From positions 44,504,978 through 44,568,977 of the forward strand of contig OZ024826.1 of the NCBI GenBank assembly GCA_964016985.1: a DNA stretch of 64,000 nucleotides. The letters are read 5' to 3'. Source of the stretch: Anodontia alba (taxonomy: Eukaryota; Mollusca; Bivalvia; Lucinida; Lucinidae). The notes below the pieces were generated by a model. The model had not been told where the DNA came from. It saw only the letters and a list, made by a program, of their open reading frames with translations, and made no database searches. Positions 1 to 10,648 of the stretch are shown here, one piece after another (the first letter of the stretch is position 1; each line of letters begins with the position of its first letter). The translations under genes and the position numbers were made by a program.

Positions 1-258
1 TCAAGAACACTTACCAAAGAAAGAAATTATAGAAGAGTCTTTATAAATGAGGATCTGACTATACTGCGTAGTCAACTCCTATATGAAGCCAGACGACGGG
101 TAAAGTCTAAACAATTGAAAAGCGCTTGGTCCTCGGACGGCACAATACTAGTCAAGCACATTGATGACAATGGAACTGTATCACGCGTAACATGTGAAAG
201 TGATCTTCCAGCTTACGTCCCACTACCAAATGAGCCGGGCACCAGATCCACACGATAA
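1..258 (+). CDS. C-terminal part of a LINE ORF1-like protein (5' end outside window)
   Basis: Frame 1 is open from the first base to a TAA at 256-258, giving 85 residues. Visible blocks are VFINEDLT (residues 13-20), LLYEARRRVK (26-35) and WSSDGTILVK (43-52). The spacing 'NEDLT...LL..AR..VK...W...G.ILVK' is what I know from the C-terminal (FP25K-like) region of ORF1 proteins of CR1/Jockey-type non-LTR retrotransposons, which act as nucleic-acid chaperones. The reverse transcriptase ORF that starts at 2135 is on the same strand, so both could belong to one element. However, 1.9 kb including a microsatellite separates them, which is long for such an element. No start codon is visible because the frame runs off the window edge. 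Confidence 0.6.
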   Translation, partial: SRTLTKERNYRRVFINEDLTILRSQLLYEARRRVKSKQLKSAWSSDGTILVKHIDDNGTVSRVTCESDLPAYVPLPNEPGTRSTR

Positions 259-1216
259 CTGAAAATATGCTATCATTCCATTTCAATTAACCAACCATCC
301 GTGTTGTGTCTAGGTTAATAATTTTTTGCAGTATAGACAAACTCTACCATTACGATATACAAAATAGCTCACGGTTATTTCTTGCAGCACGTGTTTGTAA
401 ACTTTCCAGCCTGTCAAAAATGTACTTGGAGAATTTGTCATGACATATTTTATTTGACCCACATATGTCGGTGTTGCTCCTGTATTAGTGCAGTTGATAT
501 GGCAGTGATGACCTAGATCGGATGCCGTGATGCAAAGGCACTGATCGGGGCCTACACAGCTTGACATGCCTTTATCAAGAAACAAACAATATATCTTCTT
601 AAATAGCACTTTATCAAGAAGCGTAAACCCAGATTGGAAGCAGACAGTCTGGACCCTGACCGGACGTCGCGGATTACGATGTCTTGTCGGGGCTGACTCT
701 GTTTGCTAAGGTATCCAATTTGTATCAAGATATACTGAATGTGATCACTGATTGATGTTAATAGCCTGGGCCTGGACTAGAAGCTTGAGAGTTCGGTTTC
801 TGGTTGGGATCCTTTCCTGTTTGCTATGATGTTACTGGTACCAGCAGATCCTGAATGGAGTGTAAGTACACGTATGTGCTCGTGCGCTCGCATGCTTATA
901 ATATAAATGCATGTGTGTATACTAATGTACATGTGTGTATTGGTGCATGCGCACGAGCATGTACGTGTAATGTGCATTTTAGCAGGCTCAAACACCAAGA
1001 TACATTCCCTACCGCATTAAATATGTTAAATTATCGGCAAGAGTTTTGTCAGATTGTTTGCTCCATTTCAGTTTTGCATCCTAGCTACAAATGTAAAAGA
1101 CCGCATCTCAGACAAACATCGATTTTCATCTATAAAATTGCTCATTAAGTATGTCTAACAAAAAGACCTTGTCCGGCTAAATGATGCTGACACGGTGTAC
1201 TTAACGATCATGATAT
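259..1216. other. Non-coding stretch between ORF1-like frame and microsatellite
   Basis: No convincing gene. Short open frames on both strands lack domains and are typical of chance. A GT-rich imperfect hairpin lies at about 867-970: GCTCGTGCGCTCGCATGC on the left pairs approximately with GCATGCGCACGAGC on the right. Confidence 0.5.
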
Positions 1217-1617
1217 TTGGAACCGATGTTTGCCTTTGATATGCGTTTACATGCTTGTATGTGTGTGTTTGTGTATATATACATGTATATGTGTGTATAT
1301 ATGTGTATATGTGTATGCATGTGTATGTATATGTATGTATATGTATGTATATGTATATATGTATATGTCAATGCATGTATGTATGTAAATGTATACGTAT
1401 GTATATATGTATATGTATGTGTGTGTACGTGTATATGTGTGTATGTGTATATGTATGTATATGGATGTATGTATATATATGTATATGTGTATATGTGTAT
1501 ATATGTATATGTATATATGTATATGTGTGTATATGTGTATATGTATGTATGTATATGTATATGTATGTGGATATATATGTATACGTGTATGTGTGCGCGA
1601 GTGCGTGTGAGTGTGTG

Positions 1618-1665
<48 letters not shown>
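1217..1665. repeat. Compound TATG/TGTA/TG microsatellite
   Basis: About 450 bp of alternating purine-pyrimidine DNA built from TATG, TATATG and TGTG units, ending in an almost pure (TG)n run at 1623-1664. It is low-complexity DNA. The overlapping Cys/Tyr/Val/Met-only frames in all three phases are artefacts of it. Such runs can adopt Z-DNA and are usually polymorphic in length. Confidence 0.95.
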
Positions 1666-1667
<2 letters not shown>

Positions 1668-2134
1668 AATACCTTGATGATATACACTCACATCAACTTG
1701 GAAAAGCCAAACTCTTTATGCGTGTTACATCTGTTTTAATTTCTTGCTAACCTAGCGGAATCAAGATTTACTTTTATCTGTTTGCACTCTAGGTAAGCTT
1801 TTTTCGGCGGATGATGTATTTGGGTGTTCATACTTGTTTTTGGCCAGGGCGGATTTTCGGCATTTCGTACAAGTTGTCTCTATCATAGACAAATTGCATG
1901 GGCTGTCGGACCTGCTCTCTGCGTGGGAGAGGGAGGGATTCTCCGGTTTGTCGTCTGCTGATTTAGCCCAGAGAGTGGTAAAGACTGAAGCTATCACAAG
2001 AATATTCCAAGATCAAAATAGCTACACTAAAATCTAGCTGATGTATATATACTTCCTCCAACTGTTATAATCATGTTTTTGTTCCTTGCTGTTATTTATG
2101 ACTTTGCTTCTTTCGCGGAGATCTGGAAACGGGG
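1666..2134. other. Region upstream of the LINE ORF2, possibly its 5' leader
   Basis: The stretch 1795-2037 is richer in G and C than its surroundings and has an open frame (1834-2037, 67 residues), but no domain is recognised. It may be leader sequence of the retrotransposon whose ORF2 follows, or unrelated DNA. No promoter motif could be supported. Confidence 0.3.
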
Positions 2135-5100
2135 TTGTGCACTGGTAATGTCATGTACTATCGAATCAAAACTAACGTATGTGACTGTTGGTATGATGGA
2201 GATTATGTTGTTTCTGTGTTTGCTGTCAACAACTACATAAAATCCTGCTATAACAAACGACATATCTCTATCATGCCAATATACCGTCGCATAAGCTACT
2301 TGCCTATCACAATTCATTTTTTAGTAATACTCAATATACATTTTCAGGTTTGTCAAACTTTATCCTTGCAAAAGTCAATAGAAATCAGTGCAAATCTTGT
2401 AAGTCAAATTTTACCTAGAAACTTAAATAAGGCGGTAATACCCGGTAAGTGCCTTACAGCAAATGTCGAATTTTCAGTTCGTCTCTCAGTATGCTTCTTT
2501 ACTGTCCTTTCTTTAACGTGGCTCTTTATACTTATGATGTGCTCAGGTGATATACATCCTAACCCAGGGCCTTCTTCAACTACCTCATCTAGCAGCTCAT
2601 CTGATTCTACCACCAGTACGACTAGCTCTATCATAAACTCTCTTAATCTAAATCACCACCTATCATTTGTTCATTATAATGTCCAGAGTATTACTTCTAA
2701 ATTAGATGTTCTGTACACAGAGCTCTTAGACTTTGATATACTAGCTTTCTCAGAAACCTGGTTAAGTCCAGCGATATCGACTGAAGACCTCTTATTGCAT
2801 TCGTACGGTACCCCAGAACGTAAGGACCGTGAAAGAGATAGGTATGGCGGTATCATGGTATATATAAAAGAGGGCATTTACTATAAACGTAGATATGATT
2901 TAGAACCACGAGAAACTGAGTGTATATGGATAGAACTCATAAATAAACATAAGCATGTATTATTCGGCATTTTCTACAGGGCACCTAACTCGGACGCGCT
3001 TTACTATTCCACAATAGAAGATTCGTTGCATTTAGCTGTAGATACTGGCATAAATGATATAATAGTGACTGGCGATTTTAATTACAACATGCTTACTTCA
3101 CAATCATCAAGGAAAATCGAGGATCTCTGTAGACAATTTGCCCTATTCCAGACAATAAATCAGCCAACACATTTTACTGAAAATTCCTCATCCCTTCTTG
3201 ATTTAGTTCTCGTTAGTAACAAGGATCATTTGGTAACAAGCGGAGTGGGAGACCCTTTTCTTTGTCAAGATATGCGTTATCACTGTCCAATATATGGCAT
3301 ATTTAAATTTTCTAAACCAAAACTGCAATGTTATAAGAGACACATTTGGTCTTACAATCAAGGTGATTATAATCTTTTAAGAGCCAAAGCAGCAGCTACA
3401 GACTGGGAAGCCTTAAAAAATTCAAATATAAATACCTATGCCCAAAACATAACTCAACACATAATTTCAATCGCGAAAGAATGCATACCTAACAAAATCG
3501 TCACTATAAATACTTCAGACCTACCCTGGATCACCACAACTATCAAACGCTATATCCGGAAACGTAAAAGAGCTTATCGTAAAGCAAAATTACTCAACAC
3601 TTTTACAATTTGGGCCAAATTTAAAAAACTGAGGAACAAAACCAATTCTATGATACGCAAATCAAAAACCAAATTCTATGATGATATTGCAGAGAAGCTA
3701 AAATCAGATTCTTTGACTTCGAAAGACTGGTGGACTACACTCAAATTTTTTATATCTCCAAAAGCATCATGCACTATCCCACCCCTCGCAATCAATGGTT
3801 GTATTTTTAATGATGATCATGATAAGGCTCGTGTTTTGAATGAATTTTTTTCAAGTCAATCCCTCCTTAACGACAGTAATGCCGTGCTTCCTGATTTAAC
3901 GCCACATGCGACCAACTCAGTACTTGATACTATTATTATAACGCCACTAGAAGTTGAATCGTCTCTCAAATCCCTTGACACTTGCAAAGCTTCTAGTCCA
4001 AATGGTCTAAGTAATCGCATCCTCAAAGAATTATCTGAAGAACTCTCTACTCCCCTCTGTTCACTTTTCAACTTATCTTTAAGCACAGGAATACTTCCGA
4101 TTTCACACAAAGAAGCAAACGTTTGCTCTGTTTACAAAAAAGACGACCCTTCATTAGTCAGTAGTTACCGACCCATATCACTACTTAATTCCGAGGACAA
4201 GGTATTTGAACGAATAGTTTTCAAACATTTATTCAATCACTTACAAGACAATAATATACTCACACCTCTACAGTCTGGATTCATACCAGGCGACTCTACT
4301 GCAAATCAACTCACTTTTCTATACAATACCTTTTGTCAAGCTTTGGACGCTGGTAAAGAGATCAGAGTTGTCTTCTGTGATATAAGTAAAGCATTTGATA
4401 GAGTGTGGCATAAAGGTCTTATTCACAAACTCGAAGCCGCTGGTGTTACCGGAAAACTCCTCGCCTGGTTTAAGAACTACTTATATGACAGAAAACAGCG
4501 TGTAATACTACCTGGTGTTAGTTCCGATTGGTCCAAAATTCTAGCAGGTGTGCCGCAAGGCTCAATTCTTGGCCCATTATTATTTTTGATTTACATAAAT
4601 GATATTGTAAACGAAATAGGTTCCAACATTCGGCTCTTTGCTGACGATACTAGCCTTTTTATGATTGTTGAAAACCCTATAACATCCGCCGAGCAGCTTA
4701 ATGCAGACTTAGTCAAAATTCTCAAGTGGGCTGAAACATGGCTTGTGTCTTTTAATCCAACAAAAACTGAATCACTTCTTATTTCCCGTAAAATTAACAG
4801 ACCTTTACACCCACCCCTTTATATGCAAAACCAACAAATAACTGAAGTCGAATCTCATCAGCATCTAGGACTTTACTTTTCAAACAATTTAACTTGGCAC
4901 AACCAAATTAATTATATACTTGAGAAGGCCTGGAGAAGAATAAATGTCATGAGAAAATTAAAGTTTAGATTAGACAGAAAGTCACTTGAAGTAATATACA
5001 CATCATTTATTAGACCAATCCTGGAATATGGTGATGTTGTTTGGGATAACTGCTCTCAATACGAAAAACAAGAAATTGAAAAAGTACAAATCGAGGCAGC

Positions 5101-5791
5101 TAGAATAGTTACTGGTACCACCAAATTGATTTCTTTAAACTTACTGTATATTGAGGCAGGATGGGATTCACTAGAAAAAAGACGAAAATACCACAAACTT
5201 ACTCTTTTCTACAAAATGATTAACAATATATCTCCTTCCTATCTCTCTGATCTAGTTCCCCAGTCTGTCAATTCCATTTCCCATTATAATCTACGGAACG
5301 CAGATGATCTTGAATCTGTAGCCTCAAGAACGAATCAGTATTACAATTCATTCTTGCCGTCGGTAGTTAGAGAGTGGAACGAACTAACTAATGATGTTAG
5401 ACAGTCAGACTCGCTTCATTCGTTCAAATGTAATATTAACAGGGAACGAACTACAGTTCCGAAACATTTCTACAGTGGCACAAGGAAAGCACAGATACTG
5501 CACACACGACTTCGTACAAATTGTAGTTCACTAAATAACGATCTCTATTCAAAAAACTTAACTGATTCGCCATTGTGCCGCTGTGGATCTGTGGAAAATA
5601 CCAACCATTTTTTCCTTCAGTGTACGTATTATAACGAACAAAGAACAACGCTATTAAATTGTGTCGCCCAGTACCAGACAGTAACGCTCAAACTGTTATT
5701 ATTTGGAGATGTTACACTCCCTCTTGACATAAACATATCTATATTCAATAAAGTTCAGAAGTACATATTAGATACAAAACGGTTTATATAA
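2135..5791 (+). CDS. APE-type non-LTR retrotransposon ORF2: endonuclease-reverse transcriptase (intact)
   Basis: A single 1218-residue open frame, full length for a LINE ORF2. An AP-like endonuclease spans about residues 172-395, with N182 (HYNVQS), E207 (SETW), D314 (GDFN) and H383 (RYHCPI, where the usual motif is SDH). The reverse transcriptase core spans about 620-900: YRPISLLN (678), motif A CDISKAFD with D749, VPQGS (806) and catalytic FADD (835-838). A C-terminal C-x-C-x7-H-x4-C zinc-binding knuckle uses C1148, C1150, H1158 and C1163. Upstream of the endonuclease is a hydrophobic segment (about 119-137) followed by a 2A-like motif. By family knowledge the protein nicks target DNA and primes reverse transcription on it. 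The clade is probably CR1-like within the Jockey group, but that is a judgement by eye. The true start may be a later Met than residue 1. No stop or frameshift is seen, so this copy may be young or active. Confidence 0.93.
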   Translation: MCTGNVMYYRIKTNVCDCWYDGDYVVSVFAVNNYIKSCYNKRHISIMPIYRRISYLPITIHFLVILNIHFQVCQTLSLQKSIEISANLVSQILPRNLNKAVIPGKCLTANVEFSVRLSVCFFTVLSLTWLFILMMCSGDIHPNPGPSSTTSSSSSSDSTTSTTSSIINSLNLNHHLSFVHYNVQSITSKLDVLYTELLDFDILAFSETWLSPAISTEDLLLHSYGTPERKDRERDRYGGIMVYIKEGIYYKRRYDLEPRETECIWIELINKHKHVLFGIFYRAPNSDALYYSTIEDSLHLAVDTGINDIIVTGDFNYNMLTSQSSRKIEDLCRQFALFQTINQPTHFTENSSSLLDLVLVSNKDHLVTSGVGDPFLCQDMRYHCPIYGIFKFSKPKLQCYKRHIWSYNQGDYNLLRAKAAATDWEALKNSNINTYAQNITQHIISIAKECIPNKIVTINTSDLPWITTTIKRYIRKRKRAYRKAKLLNTFTIWAKFKKLRNKTNSMIRKSKTKFYDDIAEKLKSDSLTSKDWWTTLKFFISPKASCTIPPLAINGCIFNDDHDKARVLNEFFSSQSLLNDSNAVLPDLTPHATNSVLDTIIITPLEVESSLKSLDTCKASSPNGLSNRILKELSEELSTPLCSLFNLSLSTGILPISHKEANVCSVYKKDDPSLVSSYRPISLLNSEDKVFERIVFKHLFNHLQDNNILTPLQSGFIPGDSTANQLTFLYNTFCQALDAGKEIRVVFCDISKAFDRVWHKGLIHKLEAAGVTGKLLAWFKNYLYDRKQRVILPGVSSDWSKILAGVPQGSILGPLLFLIYINDIVNEIGSNIRLFADDTSLFMIVENPITSAEQLNADLVKILKWAETWLVSFNPTKTESLLISRKINRPLHPPLYMQNQQITEVESHQHLGLYFSNNLTWHNQINYILEKAWRRINVMRKLKFRLDRKSLEVIYTSFIRPILEYGDVVWDNCSQYEKQEIEKVQIEAARIVTGTTKLISLNLLYIEAGWDSLEKRRKYHKLTLFYKMINNISPSYLSDLVPQSVNSISHYNLRNADDLESVASRTNQYYNSFLPSVVREWNELTNDVRQSDSLHSFKCNINRERTTVPKHFYSGTRKAQILHTRLRTNCSSLNNDLYSKNLTDSPLCRCGSVENTNHFFLQCTYYNEQRTTLLNCVAQYQTVTLKLLLFGDVTLPLDINISIFNKVQKYILDTKRFI
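2546..2572 (+). other. 2A-like translational recoding motif in LINE ORF2
   Basis: Residues 138-146 read GDIHPNPGP, directly after a hydrophobic stretch (about 119-137). The canonical 2A consensus is D-[V/I]-E-x-N-P-G-P, with ribosome skipping between the last G and P (here G145/P146). The usual Glu is His here. 2A-like sequences at the N-terminus of LINE ORFs, some doubling as signal sequences, are known from invertebrate APE-type elements. Whether this His variant still skips cannot be told from sequence. Confidence 0.7.
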
Positions 5792-6050
5792 CTCTTAACA
5801 AATGGGTTGTTACAGAGTCAGGAATGCGATGGTACTCAATATGTTAATAGAACAAAACCCCGAAAGTCATGTTGTTACCGGTGCACAAACCCTAAACCCC
5901 TTCCTCTGCCTCCCGAAAAGCAAAATTCCATTTCACTTGTTGTCATTCTGTACATTTCCATCTTGTAATTCTCCTTATTTATTTATTTTTTTTTTTTTTT
6001 TTATTTTTTATTTTTTTATTTTTTTATTTTTTTTTTTTTGTCCAAAATTC
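5792..6050 (+). repeat. LINE 3' flank ending in a (T)nA-rich tract
   Basis: After the stop codon comes about 180 bp of plain sequence. Then, at 5978-6040, there is an almost pure T tract with scattered A. A simple tract downstream of a LINE ORF suits a 3' UTR end, though a sense-strand T tract rather than poly(A) is unusual. The exact 3' end was not found. Confidence 0.5.
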
Positions 6051-6793
6051 TGACATCATATTAACTCAATAAACATTAGAGTCTACTCTCATTGTCTCAA
6101 GCATCAAGGACTTGACTTGGTCAATATTGGTTTGCGATATCAGCGTTTGAGATAATGCGAATGGACTGTAATTGCTCCATCAGGGAATTTATTTCTCCTA
6201 ATATTTCATAATGGACCATGTTAATTTGTTTTCTTTCACTCAAAACTTGCCATATACTTACAATGTAGACTTTGTATGGAGAAGAACTATATAAGCTTGT
6301 ATGCTTCCGTTCTAATCCTGTATTTTATTGTTTACAATATTGTAGTTTAAATTGATACTTTTGAATAAAATATGTTTAAACCAAAGTAAAATTGCTTATC
6401 AAAATTGTTAATGTTTACATGTAAAATTAGTATACCCTATGTACTTGGTGTTTTCTTACATACAAAATTAATACGCGCCGGATCACAGCAATTTGCATTC
6501 ATTTGCTCCAGCGGAAGATGCAAAGCCTTTGTTGAAAGAAGCATTGGGCGCTTAGCTATCCATACAGTGTATAAGAAATACTCAAATCTGACTGCATGGA
6601 TGCCTGAGCTGAGCAGAGTAGTTGCTGTGGTCTGGCTCGTACATTAAAAAGAAAAACTGCTGTCTGTGCAGTGTCCTAAACAGACATACTCACCAATAAA
6701 CACACACACAGACGGACGGACGCAGTTTCCGACTAACGGACCCAAACATTGAGCGACTTTGATTTTTTTTTAAATAATAATAATCAAACTTAC
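6051..6793. other. Non-coding stretch with two AATAAA signals
   Basis: AATAAA hexamers sit at 6068-6073 and 6364-6369 on the plus strand and could serve the upstream LINE transcript. No gene was recognised. A short CACACA/GACGGACG run is at 6699-6722. Confidence 0.35.
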
Positions 6794-7115
6794 TCTTCTT
6801 CTACCTCTGCTTCTTCAACCTCACCATGGACAGTAAAGTCAAATGAAGCATCTAGGGCAGGACCAGCACCATCGTTCATCGTCACCGTGGCATCTATAGA
6901 GGACGTCGCAGCACTCACGTTGGTCGCCTGGTTCTGATCTGATCTGTATCAACAGTGAAGGTCACTTGCAGTGGTCTTGTTGTGGTCTCGTCGACTGCTG
7001 ATTCCAATGTCGACGGTTCGTCTGTCGTGGAGATGTTGATCTCACTATATCCAACGACCGTCTCTCTATTCTTGTAGATTCGAGTGGTACCTCCGTAGGA
7101 TGCTGCTCGACAGTA
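6794..7115 (-). pseudogene. Putative host exon with a 5-bp tandem-duplication frameshift
   Basis: On the minus strand an excellent acceptor (pyrimidine tract then CAG, 7116-7118) precedes an exon that ends at a GTAAGT donor (6788-6793). From the acceptor the first frame is open for about 60 codons (starting YCRAASYGGTTRIYKN) and then hits TGA. In the last 130 bp another frame is open (SIDATVTMNDGAGPALDASF, then a Glu-rich run EVEEAEVEEE). The two are offset exactly where TCTGA is duplicated in tandem (6933-6946), so a 5-bp expansion explains the break. The reading is Thr/Ser/Asp/Glu-rich, as in an extracellular or linker region. I do not recognise the family. It could be a polymorphic null allele, a pseudogene exon, or an assembly error. 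Confidence 0.45.
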
Positions 7116-8029
7116 CTGAAACACAAAGAAAATAAGTCAAACAGGGCCCAGCAATTTCTACAATTCGCCCAGAAATGATTTATCAGCCTACGCATCCGCA
7201 CATTATGATCATGTACCCTGCTTGGGTAGTAGGTGTTGTTGCCACTAATTACACATAATTAATTAGGCAACGTCAAATAGATCACTACTCAGTTTCTGAT
7301 CCAAAAACAATTACAAAGTTCAGAAATATCTTTTTCTTTCTGAATTAACATACCCTCGATAATGTTTTTATTATTATTATTATTATTTCATATAACTTTT
7401 TTCATTACAAAAGTTCATAACGAGAAAACTCATAAGTGAGGGAGGTGAAAATGATGATATACGAGTAAAGGCCGAGCGGTAAAAAGGGGTTTAGAAAAAT
7501 ATTCATTCTTTTCTTTCATTATTACTTTCACTAACTATCTTCTTGTTTTTCCGCTGATATGTGGCCCTATACAAGCCTCATTATCATTTATGGGCCGAAA
7601 TTGCTATGAAGCGATTTTGACATGGACCGATTTTGTCATGGGCCGACTTTGTTACGGGCCGAATTGACCCGGACACCTCCCCCCCCACCCCACCACCACC
7701 ACCCCAACCATCACAAACCCAACTTTTATATAATATACCCATCGTTTCTACAACCCAATCCCATCTTGAAATAATTACATGTGTTTTTTATGCAGAAGTT
7801 GGTGTTTTTCAGTTAATAAGGTGTTTTTCGGTCTTTTTATGCGAAACGTCTTGAGACGAAACGGCTTGTTACCGACACGACTACTGTATGAACAGAACGA
7901 AATCCTGCAGCGTTCCTGATAAAAAGTAAAACTGTCAACAGTAATTGCACCTCAGAAACAGTTCTAATACGTTTTAATGGTACAACAGGCATTTAATTTT
8001 CTTATCTATTTTAATTCATTCGAATATGA
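7116..8029. other. Non-coding stretch; ATT and CCA simple repeats
   Basis: No gene recognised. An (ATT)n run lies at 7367-7387 and a C/CCA-rich run at 7677-7706. On the minus strand, 7119-7140 is the polypyrimidine tract of the putative exon. Confidence 0.5.
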
Positions 8030-8068
8030 TTATGGTGGCATATAACTGACATCTAAATATTGAGATTA

Positions 8069-10648
8069 CTGTCCTTTCGACATCTCTTGGAAAGACGTTT
8101 TTTGCTTGGCGTTTTATTGTAATGAAAATATTTTGTTCTGACTGACCATATCTTATCAGAAACCATTTGTCTTTCCTATTTCTGTGTTTTGTTCTCAAAT
8201 GTTTAAACTAAAATTAAATTTGCGGCTAAAAGTTGGCCTGACCTATGCAATTTCTATCTCGTCCTGTCATGAATTTTGACGCACATCTAATTTGACGCGC
8301 TTACATGTTTCCTCCTAATCTTGGACTTGCAGAAACTCTTTTGTAATGTCTCATCATTGTTTGGGTAGAGCAACATAAGAGAGTCACATCCAGTTGTTTA
8401 AGTAGAAATTCTAGGATCTTCTTGGAAAATTACAACCATGTAACCATGAATGGTCAACATTTTGAAAGAAATGCCTAAAGCACATTTTTCCTTTGAATTG
8501 AAGCTCAAAACTTTAAAGATGCATCAGCTATATCTGAAACAAACATGCTTCTTTGTTACAGTGTCACATGATGCATTTATTCACAAGTATGATATATGAT
8601 TGAAATGCTGTTGCATACACAATATTACTTTTCAAATAAATATAAGGTCTTATATGAAAATATTTTGCAACTGGAAGAAAAGAAATTCATAAAGTATTTT
8701 TCTGCGTATTTGTTTGATGCCAAGCATAAATAATTCGATGAAAAATATTTTTTTGCTGACAATAAATAATCTATTTAGAATATATTTTATTAAGACATGT
8801 AGCAAATTTGTACATGCAAGCAGGAGAAAGAAGCATTTCAACTGCCTTGCCCCTTAAAAGTGAGATAAAAATGGCGGCAATTCGCAAAATGAGGTCAGAT
8901 TTTTAAAATCTATACAGGTGTCATTCAACAGTGATACTAGTCATTTTATTTTGTTCTACCATGCTGCCTGAACATGGCCTTGGTATTATTGTAAAACTTA
9001 TATTACTTTCTTGCAACAAAAATAGCAGCCTATTAGATGCGTCATTTCATATGAGTGTAAACCAAAATGACAGTCACCATGGTGGTCCTATTTCACTTGG
9101 AATATTTATAAAGGCAGTTGATGCAAATTTATTTTAATGATATTAAATAATGTTCTAGATGTCTATGATTGTCTTACACAAAACAAATGTACTGGGAGTT
9201 GTCCGTGAAATTAATGACATGTCAAATAATGCTTAAGTGCGTCAAAACCCATGAGTCTAGGCTATAGCCTAGAATCATGGGTTTTGACGCACTTAAGCAT
9301 TTTTTGGCATGCCTATAATTTCACAGACATCTCCCAGTACATTTGTTTTGTGTAAGACAATCATGGACTTCTTGAACATTATTTGATATCATTAAAATAA
9401 GTTTGCATCAATTGCCTTCATAAAAATTCCGTGAAATAGGACCACCATGGTGATTGTCATTTTGGTTTACACTCATATGAAATGACGCATCTAACAGGCT
9501 GCTATTTTTCTTGCAGGATAGTAATTTAAGTTTTACAATAATACCAGGACCATGTTCAGGCAGCATCAGTTGTCTGTTAGAACAAAATAAAATGACAAGA
9601 ATCACTGTTGAATGACACCTGTATATATTTTAAAAATCTGATTTCATTTTGCGAATTGCCACCATTTTTATGTCTCAGTTTTAAGGGGTAGGGCAGCTGA
9701 AGTGCTTGTTTCTCCTGCTTGCATGTACAAATTCACCACATGTCTTAATAAAATATGTTCTAGATAGATTATTTACTGTTAGCAAAAATATTTTTCTTTA
9801 AATTATTTATGCTTGGTTTCAAATAAATACACAGAAAATTACTTTATGAATTTCGCTTCTTCCAGCTGCAAAATATTTTCATGTAAGACTTTACATTTAT
9901 TTGAAAAGTAATATTGTGTATGCAACAGAATTTCAACCATATATCATACTTGTGAATAAATGCATCAGGTGACATTGTAACAGACAAGCATGTTTGATTC
10001 AGATGTAGCTGATGCATCTTTAAAGTTTTGAGCTTAAATTCAAAGGAAAAAAGTGCTTTAAGCATTTCTTTCAAAATGTTGACCATACAAGGTAACATGG
10101 TTGTAATTTTCCAAGAAGATCCTAGAATTTCTACTTAAAACACCTGTATGTGACCCTCTTATGTTGCTCTACCCCAATAATGATGAGGCATTACAAAAAA
10201 GTTTCTGCAAGTCCAAGAATAGGAAGAAACAGGTAAGCGTGTCAAATTAGATGTGCGTCAAAATACATGACAGGACGATAGTAAAGTGATTTTTTGGAAT
10301 TTTTGTCTAAGAAAATAGTTTTTACTTTCCTTTGCTGAATTTGAATTATTGATGTTTCACAACAATATTGTGAAAATTTCAGAAAAGTTGAACAACTGGA
10401 ACTAGTTGAAAATCCGGCTCCAAGCTACCTACCCTACAGATTTCTGCATGATTTGGCTTCATTTTTACTATGGGAAAAAGTGAAAATATTTGATTTTTTA
10501 AAAACCAATGAGTAGAATGAAACTTTTCGTACATAGGAAGTTACGACAAATGGTTTTGCATTAAATCATGACAAAAGTTTGCAAATTTACTTCTTATGTG
10601 CAAAGCGTCAAGCAAAAAACGACTTTCTGAAAGATGTCGAAAGCACAG
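8069..10648. mobile_element. TIR element Y inserted at TA inside element X
   Basis: Ends are TA|CTGTCCTTTCGACATC (from 8067) and, read inward on the other strand, TA|CTGTGCTTTCGACATC (to 10650). The terminal inverted repeats run for about 40 bp (8069-8110 and 10608-10648). Deleting 8069-10648 plus one TA joins the two halves of element X, which supports a true insertion with TA duplication, as in the Tc1/mariner group. No transposase frame is visible, so it would be non-autonomous. It contains palindrome Z. Confidence 0.6.
8251..10287. repeat. Palindrome Z: ~2.04 kb inverted repeat without spacer
   Basis: The left arm (8251-9264) is matched along its whole length by the right arm (9265-10287) in reverse complement. 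The centre at 9257-9272 is the perfect palindrome CTAGGCTATAGCCTAG. The arms differ by scattered substitutions and small indels (roughly one in ten by eye). One indel is an extra TCAGTTGTCTGT-like segment near 9567 relative to 8953. The arm divergence argues against a sequencing foldback artefact. No coding potential is conserved between arms; the short frames at 8931-9137 and 9408-9605 are the same sequence read from the two arms. Confidence 0.9.

Noticed and set aside
1217..1677. Overlapping 107-150 residue frames on both strands
   Set aside because: They are translations of TATG/TG microsatellite DNA, composed of Cys, Tyr, Val, Met, Ile or His/Thr only.
8931..9605. Matching 65-68 residue frames with MLPEHG on opposite strands
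   Set aside because: The same palindrome arm sequence read twice; no sign of coding constraint.
8251..10287. Sequencing foldback artefact as explanation of the palindrome
   Set aside because: The arms differ by many substitutions and indels; a foldback read would be essentially identical.
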